Source of the DNA: Enterococcus pseudoavium NBRC 100491
Lineage (GTDB): Bacteria; Bacillota; Bacilli; Lactobacillales; Enterococcaceae
Assembly (NCBI RefSeq): GCF_001544295.1
Contig: NZ_BCQF01000001.1
Span: 62,001 to 126,000 of the forward strand
Direction of reading: 5' to 3'
Length of the DNA: 64,000 nucleotides
A program made the translations under genes and the position numbers. Shown piece after piece: positions 46,070-58,100 of the stretch; positions within the stretch are counted from its first letter, which is position 1, and every line of letters starts with the position of its first letter. Below the pieces are notes generated by a model. The model did no database searches, was not told the origin of the DNA, and saw only the letters and a list, made by a program, of their open reading frames with translations.

Positions 46070-47008
46070 TTAATCGTCTTTACGTAGTCCTAAACCAAGA
46101 TCATGCAATTTAGCTTTCACTTCTTCAAGTGATTTACGACCTAAATTACGTACTTTGATCATTTCTGGTTCAGATTTATTCGTCAATTCTTGAACCGTAT
46201 TAATTCCGGCACGTTTCAAGCAATTGTACGAGCGTACAGACAAGTCTAGTTCTTCGATGGTCATTTCTAACATTTTTTCTTTTTGAGTTTCTTCTTTTTC
46301 TACCATGATTTCAGCATTTTTAGCTTCATCTGTTAGATTTACAAAGATATCCAAATGTTCTGTTAGAATTTTCGCTGCAAGGCTCAATGCTTCTTGAGCA
46401 ATAATTGATCCATCAGTCCAAATTTCCATCGTTAATTTATCGAAGTCATCACGACGACCAACTCGCGTATTTTCAACTTGATAGTTGACTTTACGAACTG
46501 GTGTATAGATAGAATCGACCGGAAGGACACCAATTGGCATATCTTCCTTTTTATTTTCGTCTGCTTGAACATAGCCTCGACCAGGTTTTACTGTTAGACG
46601 AGCATGGAATGTCGCGCCTTCAGCAACAGTACAAATGTACATATCTTTATTCAAGATTTCAACGTCGCTGTCAACGATAATATCGCCGGCAGTTACCGTA
46701 GCTGGTCCAGTAATATCGATCTCAAGGGTTTTTTCTTCTTCAGCGAATAGCTTCAGCGCTAAACCTTTGATATTCAAGATGATTTGTACAACGTCTTCTC
46801 TTACACCTTTGATGGTCGAAAATTCGTGTAACACTCCATCGATTTGAATATTGGTAATGGCCGCGCCCGGTAAAGAAGAAAGTAGAATACGACGTAGAGA
46901 ATTACCTAAAGTAGTTCCATAACCTCTTTCCAAAGGTTCAACAACGAACTTGCCATAATCTCTGTCTTCATCAATTTTTGTGATTCTTGGTTTTTCGAAT
47001 TCAATCAT
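46070..47008 (-). CDS. rpoA: DNA-directed RNA polymerase subunit alpha
   Basis: A 312-residue subunit. The N-terminal domain (1-230) has [24 protein letters not shown], which dimerises and nucleates core assembly. The C-terminal domain (from about 245) has [19 protein letters not shown] and [15 protein letters not shown], the helices that contact UP elements and activators. It lies between rpsK and rplQ as in all Firmicutes. Confidence 0.98.
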   Translation of the reverse strand: MIEFEKPRITKIDEDRDYGKFVVEPLERGYGTTLGNSLRRILLSSLPGAAITNIQIDGVLHEFSTIKGVREDVVQIILNIKGLALKLFAEEEKTLEIDITGPATVTAGDIIVDSDVEILNKDMYICTVAEGATFHARLTVKPGRGYVQADENKKEDMPIGVLPVDSIYTPVRKVNYQVENTRVGRRDDFDKLTMEIWTDGSIIAQEALSLAAKILTEHLDIFVNLTDEAKNAEIMVEKEETQKEKMLEMTIEELDLSVRSYNCLKRAGINTVQELTNKSEPEMIKVRNLGRKSLEEVKAKLHDLGLGLRKDD

Positions 47009-47087
47009 TCTTATTTTTTACCCCTTTCAAAACGAAAAGTGTCTTGTTCAATGACGTTTCCGGTAAACTCATAGAGTTGGGCACTCA

Positions 47088-47477
47088 TTAAACACGACGG
47101 CGTTTTGGAGGGCGGCATCCATTATGAGGTACTGGAGTCACGTCACGAATTGCAGTTACTTCTAAACCAGTTGCTTGCAATGAACGAATCGCTGCTTCAC
47201 GACCAGAACCAGGTCCTTTAACAGTTACTTCAACACTTTTCAATCCATGTTCCATTGCAGCTTTTGTTGCAGTTTCAGCAGCCATTTGAGCAGCGAAAGG
47301 AGTTGATTTTTTACTTCCTTTGAAGCCTAATGAACCAGCAGATGACCATGCTACAGCGTTACCGCTAGCATCAGTAATCATGACGATTGTATTATTGAAT
47401 GTCGAATGAATATGAGCGATACCAGTTTCGATATTCTTCTTCACACGACGTTTACGATTGACTTTCTTTGCTACCAT
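47088..47477 (-). CDS. rpsK: 30S ribosomal protein S11
   Basis: A 129-residue platform protein with [35 protein letters not shown] and the C-terminus [13 protein letters not shown], all invariant in S11. It sits at the mRNA exit with S7. Between rpsM and rpoA. Confidence 0.98.
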   Translation of the reverse strand: MVAKKVNRKRRVKKNIETGIAHIHSTFNNTIVMITDASGNAVAWSSAGSLGFKGSKKSTPFAAQMAAETATKAAMEHGLKSVEVTVKGPGSGREAAIRSLQATGLEVTAIRDVTPVPHNGCRPPKRRRV

Positions 47478-47501
47478 GAAGATTTAAACCTCCTTCACTA
47501 A

Positions 47502-47867
47502 TTATTTTTTCTTGCCAGCAATAGCGCGAGCTGGGCCTTTACGAGTACGAGCGTTGTTCTTAGTGTTTTGTCCACGTGTAGGCAAGCCACGACGATGACG
47601 GATTCCACGGTAAGAACCGATTTCCATCAAGCGTTTGATGTTTAAGTTAGTTTCACGACGAAGATCGCCTTCAACTTTTAATTTATCGATTTCAGCACGG
47701 ATAGCGTCTGTTTGTTCGTTTGTTAAATCACGTACACGAACGTCTTCAGAAACGCCTGCATCGGCTAAAACTTTTTTCGCTGTAGTATTTCCAATACCGT
47801 AAATATAAGTAAGTGAAATTACCACGCGTTTATCACGAGGAATATCTACTCCTGCAATACGAGCCAT
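47502..47867 (-). CDS. rpsM: 30S ribosomal protein S13
   Basis: A 121-residue protein: [21 protein letters not shown] at the start, a helix-turn-helix middle and the basic tail [19 protein letters not shown], which reaches the decoding site and contacts P-site tRNA. It follows rpmJ. Confidence 0.98.
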   Translation of the reverse strand: MARIAGVDIPRDKRVVISLTYIYGIGNTTAKKVLADAGVSEDVRVRDLTNEQTDAIRAEIDKLKVEGDLRRETNLNIKRLMEIGSYRGIRHRRGLPTRGQNTKNNARTRKGPARAIAGKKK

Positions 47868-47885
47868 ACTTAATTACACCTCCAA

Positions 47886-48002
47886 TTATCCTTGACGTTG
47901 TTTATGTTTTGGGTTTGCTGGGCAAATCACCATAACACGTCCATTACGACGAATTACTTTACAATGTTCACACATTGGTTTTACTGATGGTCTTACTTTC
48001 AT
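47886..48002 (-). CDS. rpmJ: 50S ribosomal protein L36
   Basis: A 38-residue protein, [19 protein letters not shown] with C11, C14, C27 and H33 forming the zinc ribbon of C+ type L36. AGGAGG lies 7 nt before the ATG. The gene is very short but unmistakable and sits between infA and rpsM, its standard place. Confidence 0.97.
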   Translation of the reverse strand: MKVRPSVKPMCEHCKVIRRNGRVMVICPANPKHKQRQG

Positions 48003-48035
48003 GATTATACCTCCTGAAGTTTTACGGAGTACAAC

Positions 48036-48254
48036 TTACTTAAAGCGATAGGTAATGCGACCACGGCTCAAATCATAGGGAGAAAGTTCAACTGTAACCT
48101 TATCTCCAGGTAAGATTCGAATGTAATACATCCGGATTTTACCAGATACGTGTGCTAGAACTTCGTGTCCGTTTTCCAACTCGACTTTAAACATTGCATT
48201 CGGCAAAGTTTCGACGACTGTTCCTTCGATTTCAATCATATCTTCTTTTGCCAC
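48036..48254 (-). CDS. infA: Translation initiation factor IF-1
   Basis: A 72-residue OB-fold factor ([20 protein letters not shown] ... [16 protein letters not shown]) that occupies the ribosomal A site during initiation. The start is GTG at 48254, 8 nt after AGGAGG; the longer frame has no SD. It follows adk directly, with no methionine aminopeptidase gene between them, unlike B. subtilis. The 175-nt adk-infA gap holds no recognisable element. Confidence 0.97.
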   Translation of the reverse strand: MAKEDMIEIEGTVVETLPNAMFKVELENGHEVLAHVSGKIRMYYIRILPGDKVTVELSPYDLSRGRITYRFK

Positions 48255-48429
48255 GCAGAGTACCTCCTTGTAGTTGTTTCGCATTTTCACACGATAAAAT
48301 GGCGGAAACTGCAGTTCCCACCCTAATTCTAAAGTTAACTTCTAAAAAAGCTAGAAGTCAGACTGACAAATTCTATCACAAAACATCGAACTTGGCAAGA
48401 CAAACTGCATCTCAAGTCGGCAGGCAAAA

Positions 48430-49131
<702 letters not shown>

Positions 49132-49204
49132 CTACCTGTATTCATGCATCCTATAAAACTTTTAGACTTTTGACCTCTATTAGTCACAGCGAAGCGAGAA
49201 CGGC

Positions 49205-49222
49205 GTTGAGGAAAACCTCAAC
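49205..49222. repeat. Hairpin in the secY-adk gap
   Basis: A perfect GTTGAGG-AAAA-CCTCAAC inverted repeat lies 9 nt past the secY stop, with GCG/CGC extending it. No U-tract follows. It may be an RNA processing site or a weak attenuator between secY and adk. Confidence 0.5.
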
Positions 49223-49230
49223 ACGCGAAT

Positions 49231-50532
49231 CTACTCTTCATCCATGAATCCGACATAACGTCGTTTCAGCATAAGTCCTTCTAATTGTTTCGCTGTTTCT
49301 AATGCGACACCCACAACGATCAAAAGACTGGTCCCGCCTAAACCGATTGATTGAGGCAAATTCCAAATCATTTGTGCGATAATCGGTAGTAACGCAATTA
49401 GTCCTAAGAAAATAGCACCAACAACGCTTAAACGCATCAAAATTGCAGAAACATATTCTTCTGTTCCTTTACCTGGTCTTACACGAGGAATATAACTTCC
49501 TTGCTTTTGTAAGTTCTCTGCTAATTTTTCAGGGTTAACCTGAACAAAGGCATAGAAGAAGGTGAAGGCAACAATCAGAACAGTATAAATCGCGGCACCT
49601 GGAACTGTGTTATAGCTGAACAGCTTAGTTAACACTTCATACCAGCCCTCCGCACCATATTTACCGGCTAATGCTTGTAACACCGCATTGGGCGTTGCAA
49701 TGAATGAGCTGGCAAAAATTACTGGGATAACTCCAGCAGCATTTACTTTTAATGGTAGATAACTGCTTGTTGGAGCGCCAACGACTTGTTTTGTATATTG
49801 AATCGGAATTTTTCTTTCTGCTTGTTGGAAGTACGTTACGAAAACGACAATCGCAACAATTGCAATAAGTAAAATTACGACAAAAATAACTGATTTCCAA
49901 ATATCACTAGGATCGATATTTACAAAATAGTCATCGTAGATATCCATGATGCTTTGTGGTAACCGTGAAATGATCCCCGCAAAGATAATCATAGATACGC
50001 CATTACCGATACCTTTTTCTGTAATTTGCTCTCCCAACCAAGTAACGAACATCGTTCCGGCTGTAAGAATGATACCGATCGTAACAAAAGTTTGAACATT
50101 GCGATTAGGCACGAAACCAAATTGAGCAAAATAATCAAAACCAGCCGTGATACTGACAGACTGAATGAAAGCTAACACTAATGTTAAATAGCGAGTTGCT
50201 TGATTTAACTTTTTGCGTCCAACTTCCCCTTGTTTTGACCATTCGACAAACTTAGGCACGATATCCATCTGCAACAACTGAATAACAATTGAAGCCGTGA
50301 TATATGGAGAAACTCCCATCGAAAAGATCGAGAAGTTTTGCATGGCAGAGCCACTAACCATATTCAGCATTCTGAAAAATGGCATTTCACTCAAACCTTG
50401 CAAGCCATGTGCATCAACGCCGGGGACAGTGACTTGAGCACCGATCCGGAAAACAAGAAGTACTAAAACGGTGAATAATATCCGTGATCGGATGTTCTTA
50501 ACTTTGAAAGAATCTTTTAAAAGTTTGAACAT
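49231..50532 (-). CDS. secY: Protein translocase subunit SecY
   Basis: A 433-residue channel with ten membrane helices. IRSRILFTVLVLLVFRIGAQVTVPG opens it, and GIGNGVSMIIF and GSYIPRVRPGKGTEEYV (the cytoplasmic loop that contacts SecA and the ribosome) are typical. The start overlaps the rplO stop by one base (TAATG). SecY works with FtsY (encoded at 26,135-27,535) in membrane protein insertion. Confidence 0.98.
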   Translation of the reverse strand: MFKLLKDSFKVKNIRSRILFTVLVLLVFRIGAQVTVPGVDAHGLQGLSEMPFFRMLNMVSGSAMQNFSIFSMGVSPYITASIVIQLLQMDIVPKFVEWSKQGEVGRKKLNQATRYLTLVLAFIQSVSITAGFDYFAQFGFVPNRNVQTFVTIGIILTAGTMFVTWLGEQITEKGIGNGVSMIIFAGIISRLPQSIMDIYDDYFVNIDPSDIWKSVIFVVILLIAIVAIVVFVTYFQQAERKIPIQYTKQVVGAPTSSYLPLKVNAAGVIPVIFASSFIATPNAVLQALAGKYGAEGWYEVLTKLFSYNTVPGAAIYTVLIVAFTFFYAFVQVNPEKLAENLQKQGSYIPRVRPGKGTEEYVSAILMRLSVVGAIFLGLIALLPIIAQMIWNLPQSIGLGGTSLLIVVGVALETAKQLEGLMLKRRYVGFMDEE

Positions 50533-50972
50533 TAAATCACCTCGATTGAACCACCAGCAGCTTCGATTGTTTCTTGAGCACTTTTAGAGAATTTAGCCGC
50601 TTTAACAGTTAATTTTTTATCTAATGATCCGTTTCCTAAAACTTTAATTCCAGCTTTTTCGTTTTTCACGATTCCAGCTTCAACTAAAGCAACTGGTGTT
50701 ACTTCAGTTCCATCTTCAAAACGGTTTAAGACATCCACGTTGATAACAGCATATTCTTTACGATTCACGTTAGTAAATCCGCGTTTTGGTAAACGACGGA
50801 ATAAAGGCGTTTGACCACCTTCAAAACCTAAACGTACACCGCCGCCTGAACGAGCCTTTTGACCTTTTTGACCACGTCCAGCTGTTTTTCCGTTACCTGA
50901 TGAAGTACCACGTCCAACGCGGTTGCGAACTTTACGTGAACCTTCGGCAGGTTGTAATTCATGAAGTTTCAT
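50532..50972 (-). CDS. rplO: 50S ribosomal protein L15
   Basis: A 146-residue protein with a Gly/Arg-rich N-terminus ([22 protein letters not shown]) that threads into 23S rRNA, and [21 protein letters not shown] at 50972 lies 11 nt after AGGAGG; the GTG at 50984 is within the SD. Between rpmD and secY. Confidence 0.97.
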   Translation of the reverse strand: MKLHELQPAEGSRKVRNRVGRGTSSGNGKTAGRGQKGQKARSGGGVRLGFEGGQTPLFRRLPKRGFTNVNRKEYAVINVDVLNRFEDGTEVTPVALVEAGIVKNEKAGIKVLGNGSLDKKLTVKAAKFSKSAQETIEAAGGSIEVI

Positions 50973-51013
50973 TATATTTGGCACCTCCTTAGATTTTAAT
51001 CATCATTAAGTTG

Positions 51014-51193
51014 TTAAACTTCTTCTACGTCCACTAAATGAGAGACTGTGTTAACCATACCTTTGATTGCATCATTGGCAGGTTTAACGACAGTGCTGTT
51101 CATTTTTTTAAGACCCAACGCTTTAACAGTGTCACGTTGGTTTTGAGGACGTCCGATAATACTGCGTTTTAAAGTAATTTTTAATTCAGCCAT
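51014..51193 (-). CDS. rpmD: 50S ribosomal protein L30
   Basis: A 59-residue protein, [20 protein letters not shown], ending [14 protein letters not shown], which is the complete L30 fold. It lies between rpsE and rplO. Confidence 0.96.
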   Translation of the reverse strand: MAELKITLKRSIIGRPQNQRDTVKALGLKKMNSTVVKPANDAIKGMVNTVSHLVDVEEV

Positions 51194-51207
51194 TTCTTTC
51201 GTCCTCC

Positions 51208-51708
51208 TTAGTTAGCTAAGTTTTCAACAGAGATGCCGCGTAATTCAGCTACGTCTGCTGCTTTTTTTAATTGAGTTAAGCCTTCAACCGTTGCACGAAC
51301 AACGTTGATTGGTGTGTTTGAACCTAAAGATTTAGAAGTTACATCGGCAACCCCAGCTAATTCCAAGACGGCACGAACTGGTCCACCAGCGGCAACTCCA
51401 GAACCTTCAACGGCTGGTTTCATTAAGATACGTCCGCCGCCGAATACACCAATAACTTCGTGAGGAAGCGTAGTTCCTACCATTGGTACTTCGACTAGGT
51501 TTTTCTTAGCGTCTTCGATTGCTTTACGAATTGCTTCAGGTACTTCTTGTGCTTTACCAGTACCAAAGCCTACATGACCGTTTTTGTCACCGACAACAAC
51601 TAGTGCTGCGAAACGTAGACGACGTCCACCTTTAACAACTTTAGTAACACGGTTGATCGCTACAACGCGGTCTTCTAATTCCAAATGTTTTGGATCGATA
51701 TAAACCAT
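51208..51708 (-). CDS. rpsE: 30S ribosomal protein S5
   Basis: A 166-residue protein. The dsRBD-like N half carries [21 protein letters not shown] and [17 protein letters not shown]; the C half carries [17 protein letters not shown]5 helps decoding accuracy and the mRNA entry helicase; the VKGGRR loop is the classic spectinomycin-resistance region. Between rplR and rpmD. Confidence 0.98.
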   Translation of the reverse strand: MVYIDPKHLELEDRVVAINRVTKVVKGGRRLRFAALVVVGDKNGHVGFGTGKAQEVPEAIRKAIEDAKKNLVEVPMVGTTLPHEVIGVFGGGRILMKPAVEGSGVAAGGPVRAVLELAGVADVTSKSLGSNTPINVVRATVEGLTQLKKAADVAELRGISVENLAN

Positions 51709-51728
51709 GAATGGTGTTCCTCCTTCTC

Positions 51729-52085
51729 CTAAAATTCTAGTCCATTTTCGCGAGCTGCTTCAGCTAAAGCTGCTACACGGCCATGGTAAAGGTATCCACC
51801 ACGGTCAAAGACTACTTTCTTAATACCTTTTTCTGATGCACGTTCTGCTACTAATTTCCCAACAGCTTGTGCTTGTTCAGTTTTTGTTCCACCTGAAATT
51901 TCTTTATCCAAGGCAGAGGCACTTGCTAGCGTCACACCCGCTACGTCATCAATTACTTGCGCGTAGATGTTTTTGTTAGAACGAAAAACGTTCAAGCGTG
52001 GGCACTCAGCAGTACCAGAGATCTTACCGCGAACGCGCATGTGGCGTTTTTGGCGTGTCTTATTTTTATCTGGTTTTGAAATCAC
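51729..52085 (-). CDS. rplR: 50S ribosomal protein L18
   Basis: A 118-residue 5S rRNA-binding protein ([38 protein letters not shown]). The start is GTG at 52085, giving [15 protein letters not shown] as usual for L18, with GAGGTGACA just upstream; the GTG at 52094 lies within that SD. Confidence 0.96.
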   Translation of the reverse strand: MISKPDKNKTRQKRHMRVRGKISGTAECPRLNVFRSNKNIYAQVIDDVAGVTLASASALDKEISGGTKTEQAQAVGKLVAERASEKGIKKVVFDRGGYLYHGRVAALAEAARENGLEF

Positions 52086-52137
52086 AATTGTCACCTCTTT
52101 GATTAAGCTGGCCTAAGCCGCAAGTAGGTTTGACCTA

Positions 52138-52674
52138 CTATTTACCAGTTTTACCTTCTTTACGACGTACGTATTCGCCAACATAACGGATACCTTTGCC
52201 TTTATAAGGTTCTGGAGGACGAGTTCCGCGGATTTTCGCAGCTAATTCGCCTACTACTTCTTTGTCTGATCCCTTAACCACTACTTGAGTGTTTGCAGGA
52301 ACTTCAATTGTAACGCCTTCTGGTGCTACGATCTCAACTGGATGTGAGTAACCTACGTTTAAAACAAGTTTTGATCCTTGTAATTGTGCACGGTACCCAA
52401 CCCCGATTAATTCTAATGCTTTTTGGAACCCTTCTGAAACACCAACAACCATGTTATTGAAGTTTGCACGAGTTGTTCCGTGGATTGTTTTCATTTCTTT
52501 GCTGTCGTTTGGACGAGTAAATGTTACTTCGTTTCCTTCGATACTCATTTTGATATCAGAAGAAAAAGTACGAGTTAATTCACCTTTAGGTCCTTTAACA
52601 GTTACATCGTTCCCGTTTTGAGTTACTTCAACTCCTGCAGGTAAAACGACTACTTTATTACCAATACGGCTCAC
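52138..52674 (-). CDS. rplF: 50S ribosomal protein L6
   Basis: A 178-residue two-domain protein: [29 protein letters not shown], and the C-terminal RNA-binding [20 protein letters not shown]. It sits near the sarcin-ricin loop. Between rpsH and rplR. Confidence 0.98.
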   Translation of the reverse strand: MSRIGNKVVVLPAGVEVTQNGNDVTVKGPKGELTRTFSSDIKMSIEGNEVTFTRPNDSKEMKTIHGTTRANFNNMVVGVSEGFQKALELIGVGYRAQLQGSKLVLNVGYSHPVEIVAPEGVTIEVPANTQVVVKGSDKEVVGELAAKIRGTRPPEPYKGKGIRYVGEYVRRKEGKTGK

Positions 52675-52705
52675 TTAAAGACACCTCCTCATGGATTGTT
52701 TGATC

Positions 52706-53104
52706 TTACCAAACGTAAGCTAGCACTTCGCCGCCAACGTTTTTACCTCTTGCTTCTTTATCAGTAACTAAACCTTCAGAAGTAGAGATGATTGCGATAC
52801 CTAAACCATTTAATACTTTTGGTACTTCGTCAGCTTTGACGTAAGCACGCAAACCTGGTTTAGAAATACGTTTTAAGTTCGTGATAACACGTTCGTCATT
52901 TTTACCGTATTTAAGGAAAACACGGATCATGCCTTGTTTGTCATCTTCGATATATTCAACATCACGTACGAAACCTTCACGTTTAAGGATTTCAGCGATG
53001 TCACGTTTGATTTTTGAAGCAGGTACTTCTACTGTTTCGTGTTTTACCATGTTGGCATTACGAATACGAGTTAGAAAATCTGCAATTGGATCTGTCATGA
53101 CCAT
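52706..53104 (-). CDS. rpsH: 30S ribosomal protein S8
   Basis: A 132-residue primary 16S rRNA binder: [18 protein letters not shown], and the C-terminal [20 protein letters not shown]. In many bacteria S8 also represses the spc operon by binding its mRNA. Between rpsN and rplF. Confidence 0.98.
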   Translation of the reverse strand: MVMTDPIADFLTRIRNANMVKHETVEVPASKIKRDIAEILKREGFVRDVEYIEDDKQGMIRVFLKYGKNDERVITNLKRISKPGLRAYVKADEVPKVLNGLGIAIISTSEGLVTDKEARGKNVGGEVLAYVW

Positions 53105-53136
53105 TGAACTATTTACCTCCTTTATGCGAGTTTATT

Positions 53137-53322
53137 TTACCAGCTAGCTTTCTTCACGCCGGGAATTTGACCTTTGTAGGCAAGTTCGCGGAAGCAAATA
53201 CGGCAAAGATGAAATTTACGATAAACTGAATGTGGACGTCCGCAACGTTCGCAGCGAGTATATTCTTGCGTTGAATGTTTTGCAGGGCGTTTGTTTTTAG
53301 CAATCATTGATTTTTTAGCCAA
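53137..53322 (-). CDS. rpsN: 30S ribosomal protein S14, zinc-binding type Z
   Basis: A 61-residue protein with the zinc ribbon [20 protein letters not shown]. This is the short C+ form of S14. Firmicutes often carry a second zinc-free copy elsewhere, which is not in this window. Between rplE and rpsH. Confidence 0.97.
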   Translation of the reverse strand: MAKKSMIAKNKRPAKHSTQEYTRCERCGRPHSVYRKFHLCRICFRELAYKGQIPGVKKASW

Positions 53323-53339
53323 TTTTTTCGCCTCCTTGA

Positions 53340-53879
53340 TTATTTTTGGAATGGCATTCCAAGTTGTGTTAATAATTCGCGAGATTCTTCGTCAGTTTTA
53401 GCAGTTGTAACAATAACGATATCCATACCGCGAACTTTATCAACTAAATCATAATCTACTTCAGGGAAGATCAATTGTTCTTTAACACCTAAAGTAAAGT
53501 TACCACGGCCATCAAAGGATTTTTTGCTTACTCCGTGGAAGTCACGTACACGTGGAAGTGATACAGACACTAATTTGTCTAAGAATTCATACATTCTTTC
53601 TCCACGTAGTGTTACTTTCGCACCGATAGGCATTCCTTCACGTAAACGGAAACCAGCGATTGATTTTTTAGCTTTTGTGATAACTGGTTTTTGACCAGAA
53701 ATCAAGGCTAGTTCTTCAACGGCTTTGTCTAAGTTTTTGGCATTCGATACCGCATCACCAACACCCATGTTGATAACGATTTTCTCAACTTTAGGAACTT
53801 CCATAACTGAACTATAATTAAATTTTTCCATCAAAGATGGTGTAATTTCACTTACAAATTTTTCTTTTAGGCGGTTCAT
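53340..53879 (-). CDS. rplE: 50S ribosomal protein L5
   Basis: A 179-residue 5S rRNA binder ([56 protein letters not shown]). It bridges the central protuberance to the 30S head. Between rplX and rpsN. Confidence 0.98.
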   Translation of the reverse strand: MNRLKEKFVSEITPSLMEKFNYSSVMEVPKVEKIVINMGVGDAVSNAKNLDKAVEELALISGQKPVITKAKKSIAGFRLREGMPIGAKVTLRGERMYEFLDKLVSVSLPRVRDFHGVSKKSFDGRGNFTLGVKEQLIFPEVDYDLVDKVRGMDIVIVTTAKTDEESRELLTQLGMPFQK

Positions 53880-53905
53880 CTATAAGATCCTCCTTCCTTG
53901 TTTAA

Positions 53906-54217
53906 TTATTTATCTAGAGCTTCGCCGGTTTTCTTAGAAACACGGACTTTCTTGCCGTCAACCACTTTATAGCCAACGCGTGTCGCTTCTCCATTTGAAG
54001 GGTCGATCACCATAACATTAGAAGCATGAATTGGCGCTTCTACCTCAACGATTCCGCCTTGAGGGGCTTCTTGAGAGGCTTTTTTATGTTTTTTCACGAT
54101 ATTGACGCCTTCAACAACGACTTTATCTTGTTTAGGAAGGGCTTCTAATACAACGCCTTCTTTATTTCTGTCTTTACCAGAGATAACTTTTACTTTATCG
54201 CCTTTTTTAACGAACAT
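53906..54217 (-). CDS. rplX: 50S ribosomal protein L24
   Basis: A 103-residue KOW-domain protein ([21 protein letters not shown]). It starts 23S rRNA assembly and lies at the tunnel exit. Between rplN and rplE. Confidence 0.98.
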   Translation of the reverse strand: MFVKKGDKVKVISGKDRNKEGVVLEALPKQDKVVVEGVNIVKKHKKASQEAPQGGIVEVEAPIHASNVMVIDPSNGEATRVGYKVVDGKKVRVSKKTGEALDK

Positions 54218-54252
54218 TACTGTTGCGCACCTCCTTTGGTTGAATCTTTCGA

Positions 54253-54636
<384 letters not shown>

Positions 54637-54676
54637 TCAGATTTAAAAAACATCTATATAGGAAAATCTCGTGTGA

Positions 54677-54943
54677 TTAGATAATCACTGCTTTTTCAAC
54701 GATTTCAACCAGACGGAAACGTTTGGTAGCTGATAATGGACGAGTTTCCATGATTTTCACGATATCGCCAATTTTTGCTTCATTGTTTTCATCGTGAGCT
54801 TTGTATTTTTTAGAATATTTCATGCGTTTACCGTAGATTGGATGGTTCTTTTTGGTTTCAACGACAACTGAGATCGTTTTGTCCATTTTGTCAGATACCA
54901 CACGTCCTTGATAAACTTTACGTTGATTTCTTTCTTCAGTCAT
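54677..54943 (-). CDS. rpsQ: 30S ribosomal protein S17
   Basis: An 88-residue OB-fold protein ([39 protein letters not shown]). ATG at 54943 follows GGAAGGAGG; the longer frame into rpmC lacks an SD. Between rpmC and rplN. Confidence 0.97.
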   Translation of the reverse strand: MTEERNQRKVYQGRVVSDKMDKTISVVVETKKNHPIYGKRMKYSKKYKAHDENNEAKIGDIVKIMETRPLSATKRFRLVEIVEKAVII

Positions 54944-54962
54944 ACTGGAATGCCTCCTTCCA

Positions 54963-55154
54963 CTATTTGTCAGCTTGTTCGCGCAACACAGTTTTAATGC
55001 GTGCAATCGATTTACGTACTTCTTTAATACGTGCAGTGTTTTCTAATTGACCTGTTGCTAATTGGAATCTAAGATTGAACAATTCTTCTTTTAATTGTTT
55101 TTCTTGATCTAGCATTTCGGCAGTGGTTAATTCTCTGATTTCTTTAACCTTCAT
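54963..55154 (-). CDS. rpmC: 50S ribosomal protein L29
   Basis: A 63-residue helical hairpin ([47 protein letters not shown]). It sits at the tunnel exit where SRP and trigger factor bind. ATG 55154 overlaps the end of rplP by 11 nt. Confidence 0.97.
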   Translation of the reverse strand: MKVKEIRELTTAEMLDQEKQLKEELFNLRFQLATGQLENTARIKEVRKSIARIKTVLREQADK

Positions 55155-55578
55155 TCGATTCACCACCCATTTCCTCACGTTTTACGATCTTAGTTTTCAT
55201 GGGTAATTTGTGAGAAGCAAGACGTAATGCTTCACGAGCTACTTCTTCAGGAACGCCGGCGATTTCAAACATGATCTTGCCGCGTTTAACTGGTGAAACC
55301 CAGCCTTCAGGAGCCCCTTTACCTTTACCCATACGTACGCCGATGGCTTTTGATGTATATGATTTATGAGGGAAAATTTTAATCCACACTTTCCCACCAC
55401 GTTTCATGTAACGAGTCATGGCGATACGTGATGCTTCGATTTGGCGGTTAGTAATCCAATGTGATTCAACAGCTTGTAAGCCGAATTCACCAAATGCGAT
55501 TTCTTTTCCACCCTTAGCTTCTCCGCGCATTTTACCACGGAATTCACGACGGTGTTTTACACGTTTAGGTACTAACAT
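55144..55578 (-). CDS. rplP: 50S ribosomal protein L16
   Basis: A 144-residue protein: [47 protein letters not shown], all typical. It helps position A-site tRNA; changes here confer evernimicin resistance in enterococci. Between rpsC and rpmC. Confidence 0.98.
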   Translation of the reverse strand: MLVPKRVKHRREFRGKMRGEAKGGKEIAFGEFGLQAVESHWITNRQIEASRIAMTRYMKRGGKVWIKIFPHKSYTSKAIGVRMGKGKGAPEGWVSPVKRGKIMFEIAGVPEEVAREALRLASHKLPMKTKIVKREEMGGESNEG

Positions 55579-55580
55579 GA

Positions 55581-56237
55581 TTATTTCCCTCCTTTCTTAG
55601 TGTTTTTCTTTGTAGGAAGAATTTCTCCACGATAAATCCACACTTTAACTCCTAGTTTTCCGTATGTTGTATTCGCTTCTTCCCAAGCGTAGTCGATATC
55701 GGCACGCAATGTATGAAGAGGAACAGTTCCTTCTGAATATCCTTCTGAACGAGCGATATCCGCACCATTCAAACGACCAGATACTTGAGTTTTGATCCCT
55801 TTAGCTCCTGAACGCATAGTACGTTGGATTGCTTGTTTTTGTGCGCGACGGAAAGCAACACGGTTTTCTAATTGACGTGCGATTCCTTCTCCGACTAATT
55901 TTGCATCTAAATCTGGCTTTTTGATTTCAACGATGTTGATGTGAACTCGTTTGCCAGTTAATTTATTCAATTCTTTTCTTAGGCTTTCAACTTCAGATCC
56001 GCCTTTACCGATAACCATACCAGGTTTAGCTGTGTGAATTGAAATGTTTACACGATTTGCAGCGCGTTCGATTTCAACGGTTGACACAGCGGCATCAGCA
56101 AGTTTCGTTGCGATGAACTTACGGATTCTCAAATCTTCGTGTAAAAATTCAGCATACTCTTTTTCAGCATACCATTTAGCATCCCACTCACGGATGATGC
56201 CTACACGCATTCCAATAGGATTTACTTTTTGACCCAC
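55581..56237 (-). CDS. rpsC: 30S ribosomal protein S3
   Basis: A 218-residue protein with an N-terminal KH domain ([18 protein letters not shown]) and the C-terminal [21 protein letters not shown]. It forms the mRNA entry helicase with S4 and S5. Between rplV and rplP. Confidence 0.98.
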   Translation of the reverse strand: MGQKVNPIGMRVGIIREWDAKWYAEKEYAEFLHEDLRIRKFIATKLADAAVSTVEIERAANRVNISIHTAKPGMVIGKGGSEVESLRKELNKLTGKRVHINIVEIKKPDLDAKLVGEGIARQLENRVAFRRAQKQAIQRTMRSGAKGIKTQVSGRLNGADIARSEGYSEGTVPLHTLRADIDYAWEEANTTYGKLGVKVWIYRGEILPTKKNTKKGGK

Positions 56238-56250
56238 TGATTATCCCTCC

Positions 56251-56598
56251 TTATTTTTCTGATACCACAACGGTAATATGACTTGTACGTTTGTTGATTG
56301 GTGATGCTGAACCTTTTGCACGTGGACGGAAACGTTTCATTGTTGGTCCTTCGTTAACAAATGCTTCAGAAACTACCAAATTTTCTACATCTAAGTCAAA
56401 GTTGTTTTCTGCGTTAGCAACGGCTGACATCATTACTTTTTCGATGATTCCAGCAGATTTGTTCGGTGTGAATTTCAAAATTGAAATTGCTTCTGCTACG
56501 CTTTTTCCTCTAATAAGATCGATTACTAAACGTGCTTTACGAGGAGAAGTGCGAACTGTTTTCGCAGTTGCCTTAGCTGATGTAATTTGTTCTGCCAT
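56251..56598 (-). CDS. rplV: 50S ribosomal protein L22
   Basis: A 115-residue protein whose C-terminal loop ([20 protein letters not shown], ending RTSHITVVV) lines the exit tunnel at the macrolide-binding constriction. Between rpsS and rpsC. Confidence 0.98.
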   Translation of the reverse strand: MAEQITSAKATAKTVRTSPRKARLVIDLIRGKSVAEAISILKFTPNKSAGIIEKVMMSAVANAENNFDLDVENLVVSEAFVNEGPTMKRFRPRAKGSASPINKRTSHITVVVSEK

Positions 56599-56619
56599 GT
56601 TAATATCCTCCCCTCAAAA

Positions 56620-56898
56620 TTAACGTTTTGTTTTCTTATCGTCGGCGGCATGTCCACGATAAGTTCTTGTTGGTGCAAATTCACCTAATTTATGTCCTAC
56701 CATGTCTTCTTGGATGTAAACTGGCACATGTTTGCGTCCGTCATAAACAGCAATTGTGTATCCTACGAAATTAGGGAAAATTGTTGAACGACGAGACCAA
56801 GTTTTAATAACTTTTTTCTTTTCAACACCTTGTTGCGCTTCGACCTTTTTCATCAAATGGTCATCGACGAAAGGTCCTTTTTTCAAACTACGACCCAT
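56620..56898 (-). CDS. rpsS: 30S ribosomal protein S19
   Basis: A 92-residue protein: [53 protein letters not shown]. It binds the 16S head with S13. Between rplB and rplV. Confidence 0.98.
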   Translation of the reverse strand: MGRSLKKGPFVDDHLMKKVEAQQGVEKKKVIKTWSRRSTIFPNFVGYTIAVYDGRKHVPVYIQEDMVGHKLGEFAPTRTYRGHAADDKKTKR

Positions 56899-56940
56899 GG
56901 TGTACCTCCTCTCAAAATATGCGACACATAGTCAATGGTT

Positions 56941-57771
56941 CTATTTAGTCTTACGACGTACGATAAGCTTGTCTGATGCAGCTTTCTTATTACGTGTTTT
57001 GTAACCCAATGCAGGTTGTCCCCAAGGAGATACTGGAGCTTTACGTCCGACTGGAGCTTTACCTTCACCACCACCGTGTGGGTGATCGTTAGGGTTCATT
57101 ACGCTACCACGTACTGTTGGGCGTTTGCGCATCCAACGAGAACGACCAGCTTTACCGATGTTGATCAATTCATGTTGTTCATTACCAACAGAACCGATTG
57201 TTGCACGGCAAGTAGCTAAGATCATACGAACTTCGCCAGAGTTTAAACGTACTAATACGTATTTTCCTTCTTTACCAAGTACTTGAGCACTTGTACCAGC
57301 TGAACGGATTAATTGTCCGCCTTTGCCTGGTTTCATTTCAATGTTGTGGATAACTGTACCAACTGGAATATTTTCCAATGGTAATGTGTTACCAATCTTA
57401 ATATCTGCATCTACGCCAGATACGACTGTCATGCCAACTTCTAGGCCTTTAGGGGCTAAGATGTAAGCTTTCACTCCGTCTGTATAATGAACTAATGCAA
57501 TATTTGCTGAACGGTTTGGATCGTATTCGATCGTTTGAACTTTCGCAACCACGTTATCTTTATTACGTTTGAAGTCGATAACACGGTATTGACGTTTATG
57601 TCCGCCACCTTGATGACGTACAGTGATGCGACCGTTGTTGTTACGACCGGCGTTGTTTTTCAATGGTTGTAATAACGTCTTTTCAGGCGTCGAAGTAGTG
57701 ATTTCAGCGAAATCAGAACTTGTCATATTACGTCGACCATTTGTGGTAGGTTTGTACTTTTTAATCGCCAC
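56941..57771 (-). CDS. rplB: 50S ribosomal protein L2
   Basis: A 276-residue protein essential for subunit joining and the peptidyl transferase region. It has [20 protein letters not shown], the SH3-like middle, and [19 protein letters not shown] with the conserved His. Between rplW and rpsS. Confidence 0.98.
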   Translation of the reverse strand: MAIKKYKPTTNGRRNMTSSDFAEITTSTPEKTLLQPLKNNAGRNNNGRITVRHQGGGHKRQYRVIDFKRNKDNVVAKVQTIEYDPNRSANIALVHYTDGVKAYILAPKGLEVGMTVVSGVDADIKIGNTLPLENIPVGTVIHNIEMKPGKGGQLIRSAGTSAQVLGKEGKYVLVRLNSGEVRMILATCRATIGSVGNEQHELINIGKAGRSRWMRKRPTVRGSVMNPNDHPHGGGEGKAPVGRKAPVSPWGQPALGYKTRNKKAASDKLIVRRKTK

Positions 57772-57809
57772 GTCTGGTTCCCTCCTATTTACTAATGTTT
57801 TCCTGACGC

Positions 57810-58100
57810 TTATTCAGCAGCGTCAAAAAGTTGGATTTCTTTTGAGTCTTCAGTCAAAGTCACAACAGCTTTGCGACGTTTTTTTGTGAAGCCTTGATGT
57901 TTACCCATACGTTTTGCTTTTGGTTTAGCATTCATAATGTTTACATTTTTAACTTTAACGTCAAAAGCAGCTTCAACCGCTTGTTTGACTAAAGTTTTAT
58001 TCGCACGAGTGTCAACTTCGAAAGTGTATTTCTTTTCATCCATGTCTAACATAGATTTTTCAGTGATCACCGGGCGTTTAATTACGTCTAGTAAGTTCAT
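57810..58100 (-). CDS. rplW: 50S ribosomal protein L23
   Basis: A 96-residue tunnel-exit protein ([34 protein letters not shown]) that docks trigger factor and SRP. Its start overlaps the rplD stop by one base (TAATG). Confidence 0.98.
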   Translation of the reverse strand: MNLLDVIKRPVITEKSMLDMDEKKYTFEVDTRANKTLVKQAVEAAFDVKVKNVNIMNAKPKAKRMGKHQGFTKKRRKAVVTLTEDSKEIQLFDAAE

